DNA from: Tetragonia tetragonoides
Taxonomy: Eukaryota; Streptophyta; Magnoliopsida; Caryophyllales; Aizoaceae
Direction of reading: 5' to 3'
NCBI GenBank assembly: GCA_038025085.1
Contig: CM076152.1
Location: 22,342,001 to 22,406,000 of the forward strand
DNA: 64,000 nt
A program made the position numbers and the translations under genes. The stretch's first letter is position 1; every line of letters starts with the position of its first letter. Shown here piece after piece: positions 33,865 through 49,700 of the stretch. The notes below the pieces were generated by a model, which was not told the origin of the DNA, ran no database searches, and saw only the letters and a list, made by a program, of their open reading frames with translations.

Positions 33865-36523
33865 AGAGCTACGGATGTCTTAGAATTGATACATACGGAT
33901 ATTTGTGGGCCATTCCCTACACCTGGTAGAAATGGTCAACTATACTTTATCACATTCATAGACGATTACTCTCGTTATGGGTATCTATATCTAATTCATG
34001 AGAAGTCACAATCAATAGACGTGTTCAAATCATTTAAGGCCGAAGTTGATAATCAATTAGGCAAATGGATTAAAACCGTTAGATCTGATCGTGGTGGTGA
34101 ATACTATGACAGATATGATGGTTCAGGTGAACAGCGTCCAGGGGCATTTGCTAAATTCCTAGATGAGTGTGGGATCGTTCCTCAATACACCATGCCAGGT
34201 AGTCCTACCATGAATGGTGTAGCTGAGAGACGAAATCGGACATTAAAGGACATGGTGAGAAGTATGATTTGTCATACTACCTTACCAGACTCACTCTGGG
34301 GAGAGGCATTGAAAACTGCAACATATATTCTTGATAGAGTTCTAACTAAAGCTACAATCAAAACCCCATATGAACTATGGACTGGGAAAAAGCCCAGTAT
34401 AAAGCACTTGCATATTTGGGGTTGTCCAGCTGAGGCAAGGCCTTATAGGCCAAATGAAAAGAAATTGGACTCTAAGACAGTTAGTAGCTATTTTGTTGGG
34501 TATTCTGAAAGGTCTAGGGCGTATAAGTTCTATGATCCCACATCAAGAACTATTTTTGAGACGAGTAATGCCCAGTTCTTTGAGGATGTCGAGTTTGGGG
34601 GGTGGGGAGTTAAAGTTAGAGATTTTGTCTTTGAGGAAGAACACGTGTCTCTTCCTTCAGTTGACGTTGATCATGATCAGGGTGTTCCCATTCCTGACAC
34701 GGATCACGAGACAACTCCGGTGCAAGACAATCTTGATAATCTCCTCAATCAAGTTCCTGATATTATTAATGTAGATCAAACTGAACAACCTCAAGAACAT
34801 GAAGTGCCATTAAGGAGATCCACTAGAGAAAAGAGAAATGCAATTTCGGATGATTACATTGTATATCTTCAAGAACATGAGGCAAACTTGGAAATGGTGG
34901 AAGATACTTTTGTCTTTCTCCAGGAACAAGAATCAGACCTTGGACTTGTAGAAGATGATCCAATCAATTTTCGTCAAGCCATGGAAAGTTCTAATTCTCA
35001 AAAGTGGATTGATGCCATGAATGATGAGATTAAGTCCATGAATGACAATGCCGTTTGGGAGCTTGTCTCATTGCCCGAAGGTGTTAAGCCCATTGGTTGC
35101 AAATGGATATTTAAAATCAAGCAGGATTCAGAGGGCAATGTTATTAGGTTTAAAGCTCGTCTTGTCGCTAAGGGCTATACTCAAAAGGAAGGCATTGATT
35201 ATAAAGAGACTTTCTCTCCAGTTTCATCGAAAGACTCTTTTAGGACAATAATGACACTAGTGGCACATTTTGATCTTGAACTATATCAGATAAATGTTAA
35301 GACAGCGTTTCTCAATGGTAACATTGAAGAAACAATTTATATGGTGCAACCAAAAAACTTTGTTTCCGGAGATCCAAAGAAAATGGTTTGCAAATTAAAG
35401 AAATCCATCTATGGGCTCAAGCAAGCTTCCCGTCAGTGGTATCACAAGTTTCATGAAGTCGTTACATCATTTGGTTTTGAACCAAACATTGCTGATGACT
35501 GTATATACCACAAGTTCAGTGGAGTAAGCATATTTTTCTGGTTTTATATGTCGATGACATACTGCTTGCCAGCAACGATATAGGCTTATTGCACGAAACA
35601 AAGAGATTTCTTTCACAGAAATTTGAAATGAAAGATCTTGGTGATGCCTCTTTTGTATTAGGAATCCAGATTCATCGAGATCGCTCCAAAGGCGTTCTCG
35701 GGCTGTCACAAAAGGGTTATATCGATAAGGTTCTTAAGAGATTTGGCATGCAGGACTGTAAACCAGGTGACACCCCTGTTTCTAAGGGAGACAATTTTAG
35801 TCTCAAACAGTGCCCAAAGAATGGTTTAGAAACTAAGAAAATGGAGAAGACACCTTATGCTTCGACTGTAGGGAGTCTGATGTATGCTCAGGTTTGCACA
35901 CGACCTGATCTCGCATACATTGTTGGGATGCTAGGCAGATATCTCAGCAATCCGAGAATGGACCATTGGAAAGCAGCCAAAAGGGTCATGCGGTACTTAC
36001 AGAGAACAAAGACTACATACTCACATATCGGAGGTCGGATCAGCTTGAGATCATTGGGTACACCGACTCCAATTTTGCTGGGTGTCAAGATAGCCTGAAA
36101 TCCACTTCAAGCTATATCTACATGCTTGCTGGAAGAGCTATCTCTTGGAGAAGCATTAAGCAAACTCTTACGGCTACTTCCACCATGGAAGCAGAGTTTA
36201 TAGCATGTTATGAGGCATCCAATCAAGGATTATGGCTGCGAAATTTTGTTGCTGGACTGCGAATAGTTGATGGTATTGAAAGACCACTCAAGCTAATGTG
36301 TGACAATATGTCATCGGTCCTTTATGCTAAAAATAACAGCAGTTTGACGAAGGCAAAACATATAGACGTCAAACATATAGTACAGAATGGACAACTATAC
36401 ATAGAACACATCAGTACAAACTCCATGGTTGCGGATCCGCTCACTAAGGGATTGCCACCCAAAGTATTTCATGAGCATGTTGCTCGTATGGGTGTCAAAT
36501 CAGTTAAGGATTGTGAGTTTTAG
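33865..36523 (+). pseudogene. Copia integrase core, reverse transcriptase and RNase H, with two frameshifts
   Basis: The integrase core shows [17 protein letters not shown] and [12 protein letters not shown], supplying the D, D and E positions. RT begins near 34980 (WKDAM-like WIDAMNDEI) with [10 protein letters not shown] frameshift between about 35520 and 35545 moves the YVDD catalytic motif (35547-35558) into another phase, read on to about 36005. A second frameshift there moves RNase H into a third phase ending at 36523, with YTDSNFAGC, TMEAEF and MCDNMSS carrying the acidic residues. The domain set is complete but cannot be translated as one protein. Confidence 0.92.
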
Positions 36524-36955
36524 TGGGAGTTTGTGTCATAGTGTTTCTATGTTGTCCAAACATACTTGGTGATTCAGTTTTTAAGGTTTTATCTGCAGAT
36601 ATTCAGTTTTAAAGTTTTATGTACTCTTACAGTTTTGAGGATGATCTCATTAAAGTTTAAGGTGTACCAGTTGGAAATAGACAAACTATTTCAGACTACA
36701 CTTTATGTTATTTCCAGGCTACACACCTATACTTGATTCATGTCGTTGATTATATTGATATACGTGATCATTGTTGGGTCTAGTTATATTGATGTAACGA
36801 AGATCTCTTTGGTTTTATGTTGATATGATTGATGGACCGGATTGGTTAATGACGATTTCAGGTTGATAGCAATTCTGAGCTCTTAAGGTTATAAAGTAAC
36901 ATACAATACTAAGGTTTGTGCATATACATGAGTATGTCGTCCAAGTGGGAGATTG
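36524..36955 (+). other. Copia 3' untranslated region and polypurine tract
   Basis: Non-coding T-rich sequence ending in AAGTGGGAGAT, the PPT directly before the right LTR. Confidence 0.75.
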
Positions 36956-37405
36956 TTAGATTTATGGACTATATACTACATGTATATGGACTATTATGTT
37001 ATAAGGATTAATTGTATGTTATATGCTATTTTACGGTTTGGCCCAATATTAGTGGTCCTATGGATATTAATATTAGATGGGCTAATATATCGTCTTATAA
37101 GGTATAAGGCCCAATTGTGTAGAGACCCACAGGCTTAACCCTAATTGATGATGGGCTAATTAGGGATAAGAAACTCTATGTATATAAGGGTTATGGTCCC
37201 TAGTTGAACACACGTTACATCTGTCTGTCCCATCGTTAGAGAGAGAAACCCTAGTGTGTGTATCAACTGAAAGACGCTCTAACCCTAGGCGATCTTCAAC
37301 CCGGATCAAAGGCTTGCACTTATGAATTCAGATACGCTTCCTCTTATATTCTAGTCTAAGTAATTCGATATGGAGGTTATAGTTTAATTCGGATTTATTC
37401 CAACA
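36956..37405 (+). repeat. 3' LTR of the copia element (450 bp)
   Basis: Direct repeat of 31022-31474 with about twenty differences including a one-base deletion. Confidence 0.93.
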
Positions 37406-40994
<3,589 letters not shown>

Positions 40995-41304
40995 TTATCT
41001 CCATTTTTTTATTGGTCATTTTACATGTAATCTGCTACCAATTATAAGTTGAGTTTACCAAATTTCATAAAAATATAACATTTTCCTGTGATATTTTTAC
41101 AATAAAATATTCAAAACAACGAGCAAGAATGAGTTGCAAACTACTACCTACCATATATCAGCTACGTGCCAAACAAGGAAAATATGCCTTTATGTAAATG
41201 ACTAAACGATTTTGCCAAGTGTATATATATAACCGAATCCACAAAGATACTAGGGGTCGTTCTTTTGAACTGGTAACTGCTAACTGGGAAAAATTGGGCA
41301 AAAC

Positions 41305-42259
41305 TGATGCGTTGGCATCAAGCTCCTCTCTTCAGTTAAGTGCCATACGATCTGTTCTTGGTCCATCAATGATTTTATCATGTTCTATGGCACTCTTTTA
41401 GTACATGGTGCCTTCATTAATGGTCCTAGGGGCCTAATGTCCTTTCAATGGCATTAACCTGATTAGTCCGTACAACATGCCGTGCACAAGTCCGTACACG
41501 AATAACCTTGCAATTGGCTTAATTATCATGATTAGTTGATTAACATGGTTTTTGTCCATACAAATGTTCGTACTTAATTAGTTTAATTATGCTGCATGTA
41601 ATTAGTTAATGAGGAAGTTTTAATTGCATTTTTGAATTCCCTAAGTAGCTGCTGAATGAGGAGAGTCTAAAAGCACATGGGATCGATAATGATGAGGCTT
41701 GAGGCTCCTCTTACAGCTCACCCGTTTGTCCTTATGCAAGGACAAGCAACAGCTGTCAAGTGGTCCAAAACGGAAGGAAATGCGCTCCAAATTGTACTGC
41801 ACGTATTTGGCTCATTTCTGGGCAGAATACTGAAGTTTCAAGTTGCTTGGGTACTACTCTTGGACAGCTCACCCATTCTAGAGTATTCCTAGGTTATTAG
41901 GGCACATTTGTAACCCCTATAAATATGTAAGCACAGCTGATGTAATGGACAGATTATGATGAATATGAAAACTGGTTGCTCAAGTTGAGTAAACTATCAA
42001 AATCTCATTTCTTTATCTAGTTTATCTAGTGGTGATTTGCGTGGTTCCTTTAACCTTTGGGTGGTGGCTCAGCCTTTAGTCCATTGGGGGTGGATCCTTA
42101 AACTTTGAGTGGTGGCCTAGCCTTTATCTCAAGTTATATCCTTGGTTTACCTTCCTTTTATCCTCTTTTGTGCTTATTTAATCAAAACTCACAAAATATA
42201 ATCAAATCATCCATTGTTCAAAAAAACAAGCTAAAACCTTCAGTTTTTCTAACGCATCA
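41305..42259 (+). repeat. 5' LTR of the gag-only element (955 bp)
   Basis: Direct repeat of 44068-45034. CCCCTATAAATATG near 41918 is a good TATA box. Confidence 0.93.
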
Positions 42260-43183
42260 GTTGGTATCAGAGCTTTGGTTTTCTTAGCTCGTTAATTCAG
42301 AGGTTTTTCTTCATTGAAGAGTCCTCTTTCACCTGGTTTTGGTTTCAAGGAAAAAGGTTGAGATTTGGGTACTCAAGTAAACATTTTCTCTCGGTGACTC
42401 CTACTGGATGTGCGATTGGACCAAGCTGAGGATCTTGGTTTTTGGAGGCGCTTCAAAAGGTAAAGGTGTCAACTTTGATACTTTTCTGAGTTCCTTAGAT
42501 ATTTATCTTTCGGAATATCTTAGTGGTTTTGCTTAAATCATTGTGGGTTGGAGTAGTTTATTGTGAGAAGTTGCTAAATGTGCTGAACGTTAACTGGGAT
42601 CTTATTTGTTGCATTGCTTGTTTGTTCTGAATTTATTCTGCAACGTTGTGGTGAGTCTTGTGGGATTTATACCTGGTATCTTATTTGGGGTTATATCTTT
42701 GTTATCCAAGTGGTTTGAATTTAAAAGGTTGAGTCTTTGGCCTTCATTGGTGCTCAAACATTTTGTTGGTTCTGCTGGGTTGCGAACAGGAGTCATGTTG
42801 GCATTTTACTCATATCTCAAGATCTAGAGATTAAGTTTATGTCTTTCTTACTCCTATAGCCTCCTAATACCTTATACTACAAATTATCTTGGTATATTTC
42901 GGGTTTTTTCACCCTTGTATGTAAGAAATTTTGAGATTTTGTTGAGCTGTTCGTGTACGTGCAAAATTTGGAATTGTTGTGTTTGAAGTTGAGCTGTTGC
43001 AATTGGCGTTTGTTCTCTTATGGATCTTTGTCGAAACTGGAATTGGGTGTTGAATCATTGGATAGTTTTGAGTATTCATTGCATTTGATTGTCTTATCCC
43101 GTCATTCCACAACTCAAAGTCCACAAAGAACCCAAAAACAGCCCAAACACCATCCGAACTCAAACACAACCTAACTCCACAAA

Positions 43184-43831
43184 ATGCCTCGTCTTTATGA
43201 TACCAAGTATAATGATGATGACTTCGAGATAGACTTTCCTAAATTTTGTGGGTTCCTCTATTCTGAAGATTTTTATACGTGGCTTGAGACGGTGGACGAA
43301 TGGTTTAAACTCTTGGAGTTTTCTAATCGCAAGAAAATAGAACTTGTGACGAGTTCTTTTGATTGCGATGCTTTGATTTGGTGGAAACTCTTAGAAATCA
43401 GAAGAAGAAGGATTGAAAAGGGCAAAATCCAAAGCTGGAGTGAGATGCGTGAAGAGCTCATTAGAAAGTTTGTGCCAAAGTTCACGTGACGAGCTTTTTA
43501 CACTCAACACAACCTTGAGCAAGTAGCTAGTGTGAAAGCTACTGAAAATGCAGCTCCCACAATTGTGAGCCTAGAGGAATGGCAAATGATTGGTGCAGAA
43601 TTTCAAGAACCCACTTTGTTTCAAGAAGAACAAAAAGACGACCCGAGCAATGTTCTTGATTCAGCAATCGTTGTGGAAGAGTTACAACCCCATGGTGAAG
43701 AAACTGTCATTTGTGACGATATCGTGCAAGCTGCACAAGGAGCAAATTACAGCAGCATACAGACAAGATTGCCAACAAGTTCCTTGACCTTTTTATCTCA
43801 TTTCATCTTGTTTGAGGATGTATTCAAGTGA
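43184..43831 (+). pseudogene. gag fragment of the non-autonomous LTR element
   Basis: ATG at 43184 opens a 101-codon frame with DFPKFCGFLYSEDFYTWLE and IWWKLLEIRRRR, the pattern of the Retrotrans_gag domain (F-x-G ... WL ... F). It ends at TGA 43487-43489 and continues in phase to 43831 without recognisable domains. The stretch is acidic (EEWQMIGAEFQEP). It may once have supplied particle or RNA binding; the rest of gag-pol is absent. Confidence 0.75.
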
Positions 43832-44067
43832 CAAAAGTTTGATGTGGTAGATTATACGAATTTCCCTAGAGTAGGGATTGGTACAATCGTGCCACTGTTC
43901 TTTAAGGTACAAATGTAGCAACATTGTAAAGATGTCACGAGATCAATTGGGGCTTGGATTAGAGGCCGTATTCGGGGTGGAAAGTTCAGCACCTACATCA
44001 TTCAGCTTCATTGGAAAGCTTTCTACTTCCAGGACTTGAGGGCAAGTCCTAAACAACACCGGGTGTA

Positions 44068-45034
44068 TGATGCGTTGGCATCAAGCTCCTCTCTTCAGTT
44101 AAGTGCCATACGATCTGTTCTTGGTCCATCAATGATTTTATCATGTTCTATGGCACTCTTTTAGTACATGGTGCCTTCATTAATGGTCCTAGGGGCCTAA
44201 TGTCCTTTCAATGGCATTAACCTGATTAGTCCGTACAACATGCCGTGCACAAGTCCATACACGAATAACCTTGCAATTGGCTTAATTATCATGATTAGTT
44301 GATTAACATGGTTTTTGTCCGTACAAATGTTCGTACACATGTTCGTACTTAATTAGTTTAATTATGCTGCATGTAATTAGTTAATTAGGAAGTTTTAATT
44401 GCATTTTTGAATTCCCTAAGTAGCTGCTGAATGAGGAGAGTCTAAAAGCACATGGGATGGATAATGATGAGGCTTGAGGCTCCTCTTACAGCTCACCCGT
44501 TTGTCCTTATGCAAGGACAAACAACAGCTGTCAAGTGGTCCAAAACGGAAGGAAATGCGCTCCAAATTGTACTGCACGTATTTGGCTCATTTCTGGGCAG
44601 AATACTGAAGTTTCAAGTTGCTTGGGCACTACTCTTGGACAGCTCACCCATTCTAGAGTATTTCTAGGTTATTAGGGCACATTTGTAACCCCTATAAATA
44701 TGTAAGCACAACTGATGTAATGGACAGATTTTGATGAATATGAAAACTGGTTGCTCAAGTTGAGTAAACTATCAAAAATCTCATTTCTTTATCTAGTTTA
44801 TCTAGTGGTGATTTGAGTGGTTCCTTTAACCTTTGGGTGGTGGCTCAGCCTTTACTCCATTGGGGGTGGATCCTTAAATTTGAGTGGTGGCCTAGCCTTT
44901 ATCTCAAGTTATATCCTTGGTTTTCCTTTCTTTTATCCTCTTTTGTGCTTATTTAATCAAAACTCACAAAATATAATCAAATCATCCATTGTTCAAAAAA
45001 ACGAGCTAAAACCTTCAGTTTTTCTAACGCATCA
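44068..45034 (+). repeat. 3' LTR of the gag-only element (967 bp)
   Basis: It carries a duplicated ACATGTTCGTAC-type phrase near 44335, making it 12 bp longer than the 5' copy. Confidence 0.93.
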
Positions 45035-45162
45035 AAAACTGGACAAAACTGGTGAAAACTGAAAAGTCTAACTGGTAACTAGGAAAAACTGGTGAAAACT
45101 GACAAAAAAAAAATTGGGCCAAACTGGGAGAAACTGAAAATTTTATATATTTGATCATTTTC

Positions 45163-45251
<89 letters not shown>

Positions 45252-45610
45252 AAAAATATTAATAAATATATAAAAAGTAATAAATATTTTTATACTATTA
45301 AATATTTATTATTTCTTTTTTATTAGTGTACTTTATTATGACAAGGACTTTTATTCATGTTTAAATACAAAGTCAGTGCATATATCTCTTTTTATATTTT
45401 GATTAAATATTTTGTATATTTAATTATTATGTTTAATATATCAAAATATTAAACTGGATAAAGCTGGGTCAAGATGGGCAAAACTGGGGGAAAATAGGCA
45501 AAACTGAAAAAAACAAAAAAAAAAAAACAAACTGTATTTTGTAATTGATAACTGGTAAAAACTAGAAAAAACTGGAAAAAAATGAGCAAAACTGAAAACC
45601 AGTTGAAAAT

Positions 45611-46792
45611 ATCATGCCCTGAGTAGGGGGGGGGTTTCAATAACAATGTTCAGTCCACTCTTTGGAATTCTGAAATCATCGTAGTATTGTTATGGATGTT
45701 TATGGGGATTTGAGTAAGTAAATGATATGGCTTGGATAAGAATAATAATTTGGTAATTAACATCATAAGAACAAATTTTGTTGCCTAAAATGAAAGAAAC
45801 TATGATTTTAAGAAAATAAAACAAGTGAAATAGGCTTGGATAAGAACAATAATTTTGTAATTAACGTCATAAAAACAATTTTTATTGCCTACAAAGAAAG
45901 AAACTATGCTTAAGAAATCAAAACAATCTGAGATTTTTTTTTATTTTTCTTTTGTGTTGGAGGACAAATTTTTTTGGCCTAAATAGAAATCAAACCCTCA
46001 ACTTTTTTTTTTTGTTGTTGTGTTGGAGGACAATTTTTTTTGGCCTGAATAGAAATCAAACCCTCAACTTCATCATTGAGGAACGATACTCCTAACCACT
46101 CGAACATATCTTGATTCCTATATGAGATTCATTATTTAGTCACAATTTTATTTTATTCCAGATATTATTTCAAAAGATCTACACAGTTACCTAGACTCCG
46201 AGTCCGGACAATAATTTGTGGATAAGCACACTCAACCCTCAAATATGAGTGTTATTAACATCACAGATTCACATTGGTAGCTAGTACCTGGTAGTGCTAC
46301 TGGCCCTGAAAAGAGTAGTGGAGTTGGTCGTGGGGTGTAATTTTATGACAAAGGTCATGGGTTCAAGTTTCACTAGGCCTTTTTGCTGAGCATGTTTACA
46401 AGATTTATCTTGTATCTTGTTGGCTTGCCTGGTGTGTGTGGTTTGCAGGCTATTGCATACTCTCAGAATTTATTTGATATACACTCAAAGAGTAGTAGAT
46501 GAGGTAAAATGCAACATCAGAAATTCTCTTACCACTGACTTCAATCCCAATGATATCTATAACAATTGCATGTAGAATTATTGCTGGAGTATAAAATGCT
46601 TACTCCATCAAGTCAACAAAGTAACATATAATTGAGTAAAAAATTGAATTTGTATTATATTAATAGATCACTACAATAATAATATATCCCACCAAAACGT
46701 TGATAGTAGAACCAAATCAAAATGCATCCATGATCCACCCACCACCATCCCCTTAATTTCTTCAACCATTTTCTCTCTCCTCTTCTCACAAG
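45611..46792. other. Intergenic DNA upstream of the P450 gene, with SINE-like fragments
   Basis: 45950-46085 holds two diverged tandem copies (period about 65 bp) of GGAGGACAA...GGCCT(A/G)AATAGAAATCAAACCCTCAACTT. On the minus strand the second reads GAGTGGTTAGGAG ... GGGTTTGATTTC, resembling A and B boxes of a plant SINE. Around 46350-46380 GGTCATGGGTTCAAGTTTC on the plus strand is another B-box-like word. No gene is supported. The last 60 bp are CT-rich and probably the P450 leader. Confidence 0.5.
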
Positions 46793-49700
46793 ATGGAGCT
46801 CCTCCTCCTTTTCCTATCCATTATCATCACCATCCTCATCTTAAAGCTCAGCCACACAATCTTGTGGGTCCCATGGAAAATCCAACGCCACTTCAGAAAC
46901 CAAGGCATAACGGGCCCTCCCTACCGTCCGATCACGGGCAACACATCGGAGATACGACGGTTGTACGCCGTTGCACAAGCGAAGCCAGTTCCTGCAGGTG
47001 CAAGGGATCATCCACTAGACCACAACATAAGTTACCGTGTGATGCCATTTTATCATAAATGGGCGGCCCAGTATGGGAAGACGTTTCTTTATTGGTTTGG
47101 GCCTAAGCCCATGTTGGCTATTGCTGATCCTGATATGATCAAGGATGTGTTGATGAATAATGGTGGGGCTTTTATGAAGTTGGGGCATAATCCTTTGGCT
47201 AGGATTTTGTTTGGTTATGGGCTTGTTGGGCTTGAAGGGGAGAAATGGGCTTTTCATCGTCGTATTGCTAATCAAGCTTTTAATATGGAAAGAGTTAAGG
47301 TAATCTTTCTTTGCTTGATTGCCCTATCCTAATTTACTCATTTGTCACTAGTGAATTTTGTTCATAACCTTTTGTTTTTGAGTGAAAATTTGTTCATAAA
47401 TACTAAACACTTGGTAGGCTCAAATTCAACTTTTGTTCCATGTTACATGGACTTGGCTAGAAGGGTCTGATGTAGATACGTATTCAAGTGTCTGATTCGA
47501 AAATATTTTGAAATTTTAGGATGTTTTTGGCCGAAAATGAATTGTCGAGTGCATATTCATGTCCAAAAAAGAATCCATGTAACACATCGTTTGTTGTAAC
47601 TCATCTGGGAAAAATTGTTAGCTAATTTTTTTTTTCAGGTGTAGTGAGATAGGTACTCCCACAATTTTAATAGTTTAGGAGTATCTAGCTAGGTATCCAT
47701 GCAATGCATAAGTCATACACTCAGATACATTAAACAGAGTGTACCAATAAGTGGCACATCATTGATGATGTTAGGCTTGGACTGAATAAAATATGGGTTA
47801 GATAAGTATGTATATTGTGCTAAATACACCCGAGTACACACAAAAATTTACCGTACTCATGGGGTATCAATATTTTACTTTTTTAAATAATCACCCAACG
47901 CTTAAATTTTATTCATCAACAGTGACAGACAGTCAGCGGGGAAATCCTCAACGTTTACAAAGCTATTATTCAAATCAAAATAAACAAGAAAATGGGCTAC
48001 ACTGTTTCCTTCGCATTGCACATGAGACCACTTGCACTTTATAAAAACTCATGCCTAGTTGCAATACTCGAACCAATCTGCTCACTGCGTCACTGGGCAT
48101 TTCGCCAAAGTCTGACTCCTCAACTTATGAACCAGAGCTAAACAATTTGTCTCAAACTCTACCCGAGTAACACCAAGATCTCTTGCCATAGTCATTGCCC
48201 ACCTTACTCTTTCTGCCTCTGCTCCCTCTACTCCTCAATTTTCCGTCACCATCTTGCTACCTATTACACTAGCATCCCCTCTATCATCTCTGCCCACATA
48301 ACCCAATCTGATAAAACCATTTCCCAGTACCCCTGCATCACAAATAAACTTCAACCTCCCTGTCTGCAGGTGCTTGCCAATAGACATCTAGTTTTTTTTT
48401 CCTTGGCACAGTACTCTTCCAAGTGTGCAGCTTGTGATCATTCAGTTGCGTCTTGGCCCATCTTGCCACTTCTTCTGGCTCCTTCGACCTTCCTTCAAAG
48501 ATATGGGCATTACGATCACGCCAAATAGCCCAAGTAGTCATTACCCACTCACCAACCTCAGCACTGCTAGCACATTTAAATATCCATTCCAGCCATTCCA
48601 AAAAACTGCCAGCTTTACATTTTCCAAATTTGTGAGAATAGTCCACCTGCCAAATTCGTTTGGCATGTAAACACTCCCTGGTCACATGAATAATTGACTC
48701 CTCAAGTCCACAAAACACACAAGAGGCATCTGACATAATTTTCCTTTGTTGTAGACCCAATTTAGTAGGCACTATATTCCTGCAGCAGTGCCTAATAAAC
48801 AAAACCACTCGAGGCGGAGCATTAATCTTCAATAACTTCTTCCAGATGAGTCCCTTGTTCACATTCGAAGTCGTCACACCAACCCTTCCCGACTCCAGGT
48901 CTAGATTGTAAATGATAAACTGATCTAACTGTAAATAATCCATTTCTTGTGTAATGCCATACTATTTCATCAGAAATCTCACTTGACACCAGCGGTATCT
49001 CCATAATTGTTTCCAAGTCGCATGGTAGGAACACCTTCTCAATAATATCCTTTCTCCACCTCCTACATATGCCTCTTCGTCAATCTCATCAGTCATGTAT
49101 GTAGGTTTGAAAGACACTGGTCGTGATAACCATTTATCATTCCAAATACGAAAACTTGTAACGTTCCCTACACTCCATCTTACACCAGTATTTAGTAGTT
49201 TGAGACCCTTGCTTAAGCATCGTCAGGCATAACTTGGTTGGAAACCTACCTTTTCTGTAAGGATACATCCCCTAGGAAAATACCTAGCCTTCAGCAATTG
49301 CGCACAGATTGAAGTCAGGTTCTGCAGGATCCTCCAGCATTGTTTTGCTAGCATTGCTAAATCGAAAGCCTCCAAATCTCTGAAACCCAAACCCCCTTGC
49401 TCTTTCGGTAGACACATTTTTTCCCAACTCATCCAATGCAATTTCTTCTCATCCTTTTTTTGCCCCCACCAAAAATTGCTAACCAAAGATCGATAATTCA
49501 GCACACAACTCATGCTAAAAGATAGCTCAGATTTTGCTAGTAGGAGTATGATGGCAATCTTGAGGAGTAATAATTTATTGATATTTGCAGTGGTATAGAT
49601 AACACAATTAATATTGCAAAGTGTAGTAATATAGCAGGAATATTGGATAGGTTGAAGTTGTACTGATTATCTAACTAGGATAACAAACATAAATAGTGCA

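Larger units (their letters stand above)
31022..37405 (+). mobile_element. Ty1/copia LTR retrotransposon, full-length but decayed
   Basis: LTRs at 31022-31474 and 36956-37405 start TGTTAGATTTATGG and end TTCCAACA. Flanks TTAAG (31017-31021) and CTAAG (37406-37410) match at four of five bases. A Met-tRNA-type PBS (TGATATCAGAGCC) follows the left LTR and a PPT (AAGTGGGAGAT) precedes the right one. The internal order gag, protease, integrase, RT, RNase H is the copia order. About twenty LTR differences, a nonsense codon and two frameshifts show an old inactive copy. The coding style is that often annotated as TNT1-94-like. Confidence 0.95.
41305..45034 (+). mobile_element. Non-autonomous LTR retrotransposon with gag only
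   Basis: LTRs at 41305-42259 and 44068-45034 begin TGATGCGTTGG and end AACGCATCA, so the LTR ends are a 9-bp inverted repeat. The target duplication AAAAC is perfect (41300-41304 and 45035-45039). A PBS TGGTATCAGAGC at 42262-42273 matches initiator tRNA-Met. The internal region is only 1.8 kb and has a gag N-terminal fragment but no protease, integrase or RT. LTR divergence is low (about fifteen substitutions plus a small insertion), indicating a fairly recent insertion. Confidence 0.93.
41262..45610. repeat. AAACTGG/AAT repeat element split by an LTR retrotransposon
   Basis: CTTTTGAACTGG (41262-41273) and CCAGTTGAAAAT (45599-45610) form imperfect inverted ends. Inside are AAAACTGG words in direct orientation and an AAT microsatellite (45164-45247). 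Removing the LTR element with one copy of AAAAC joins GGGCAAAAC to TGGACAAAACTGG, restoring the repeat pattern. Length without the insertion is about 615 bp. Confidence 0.55.
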
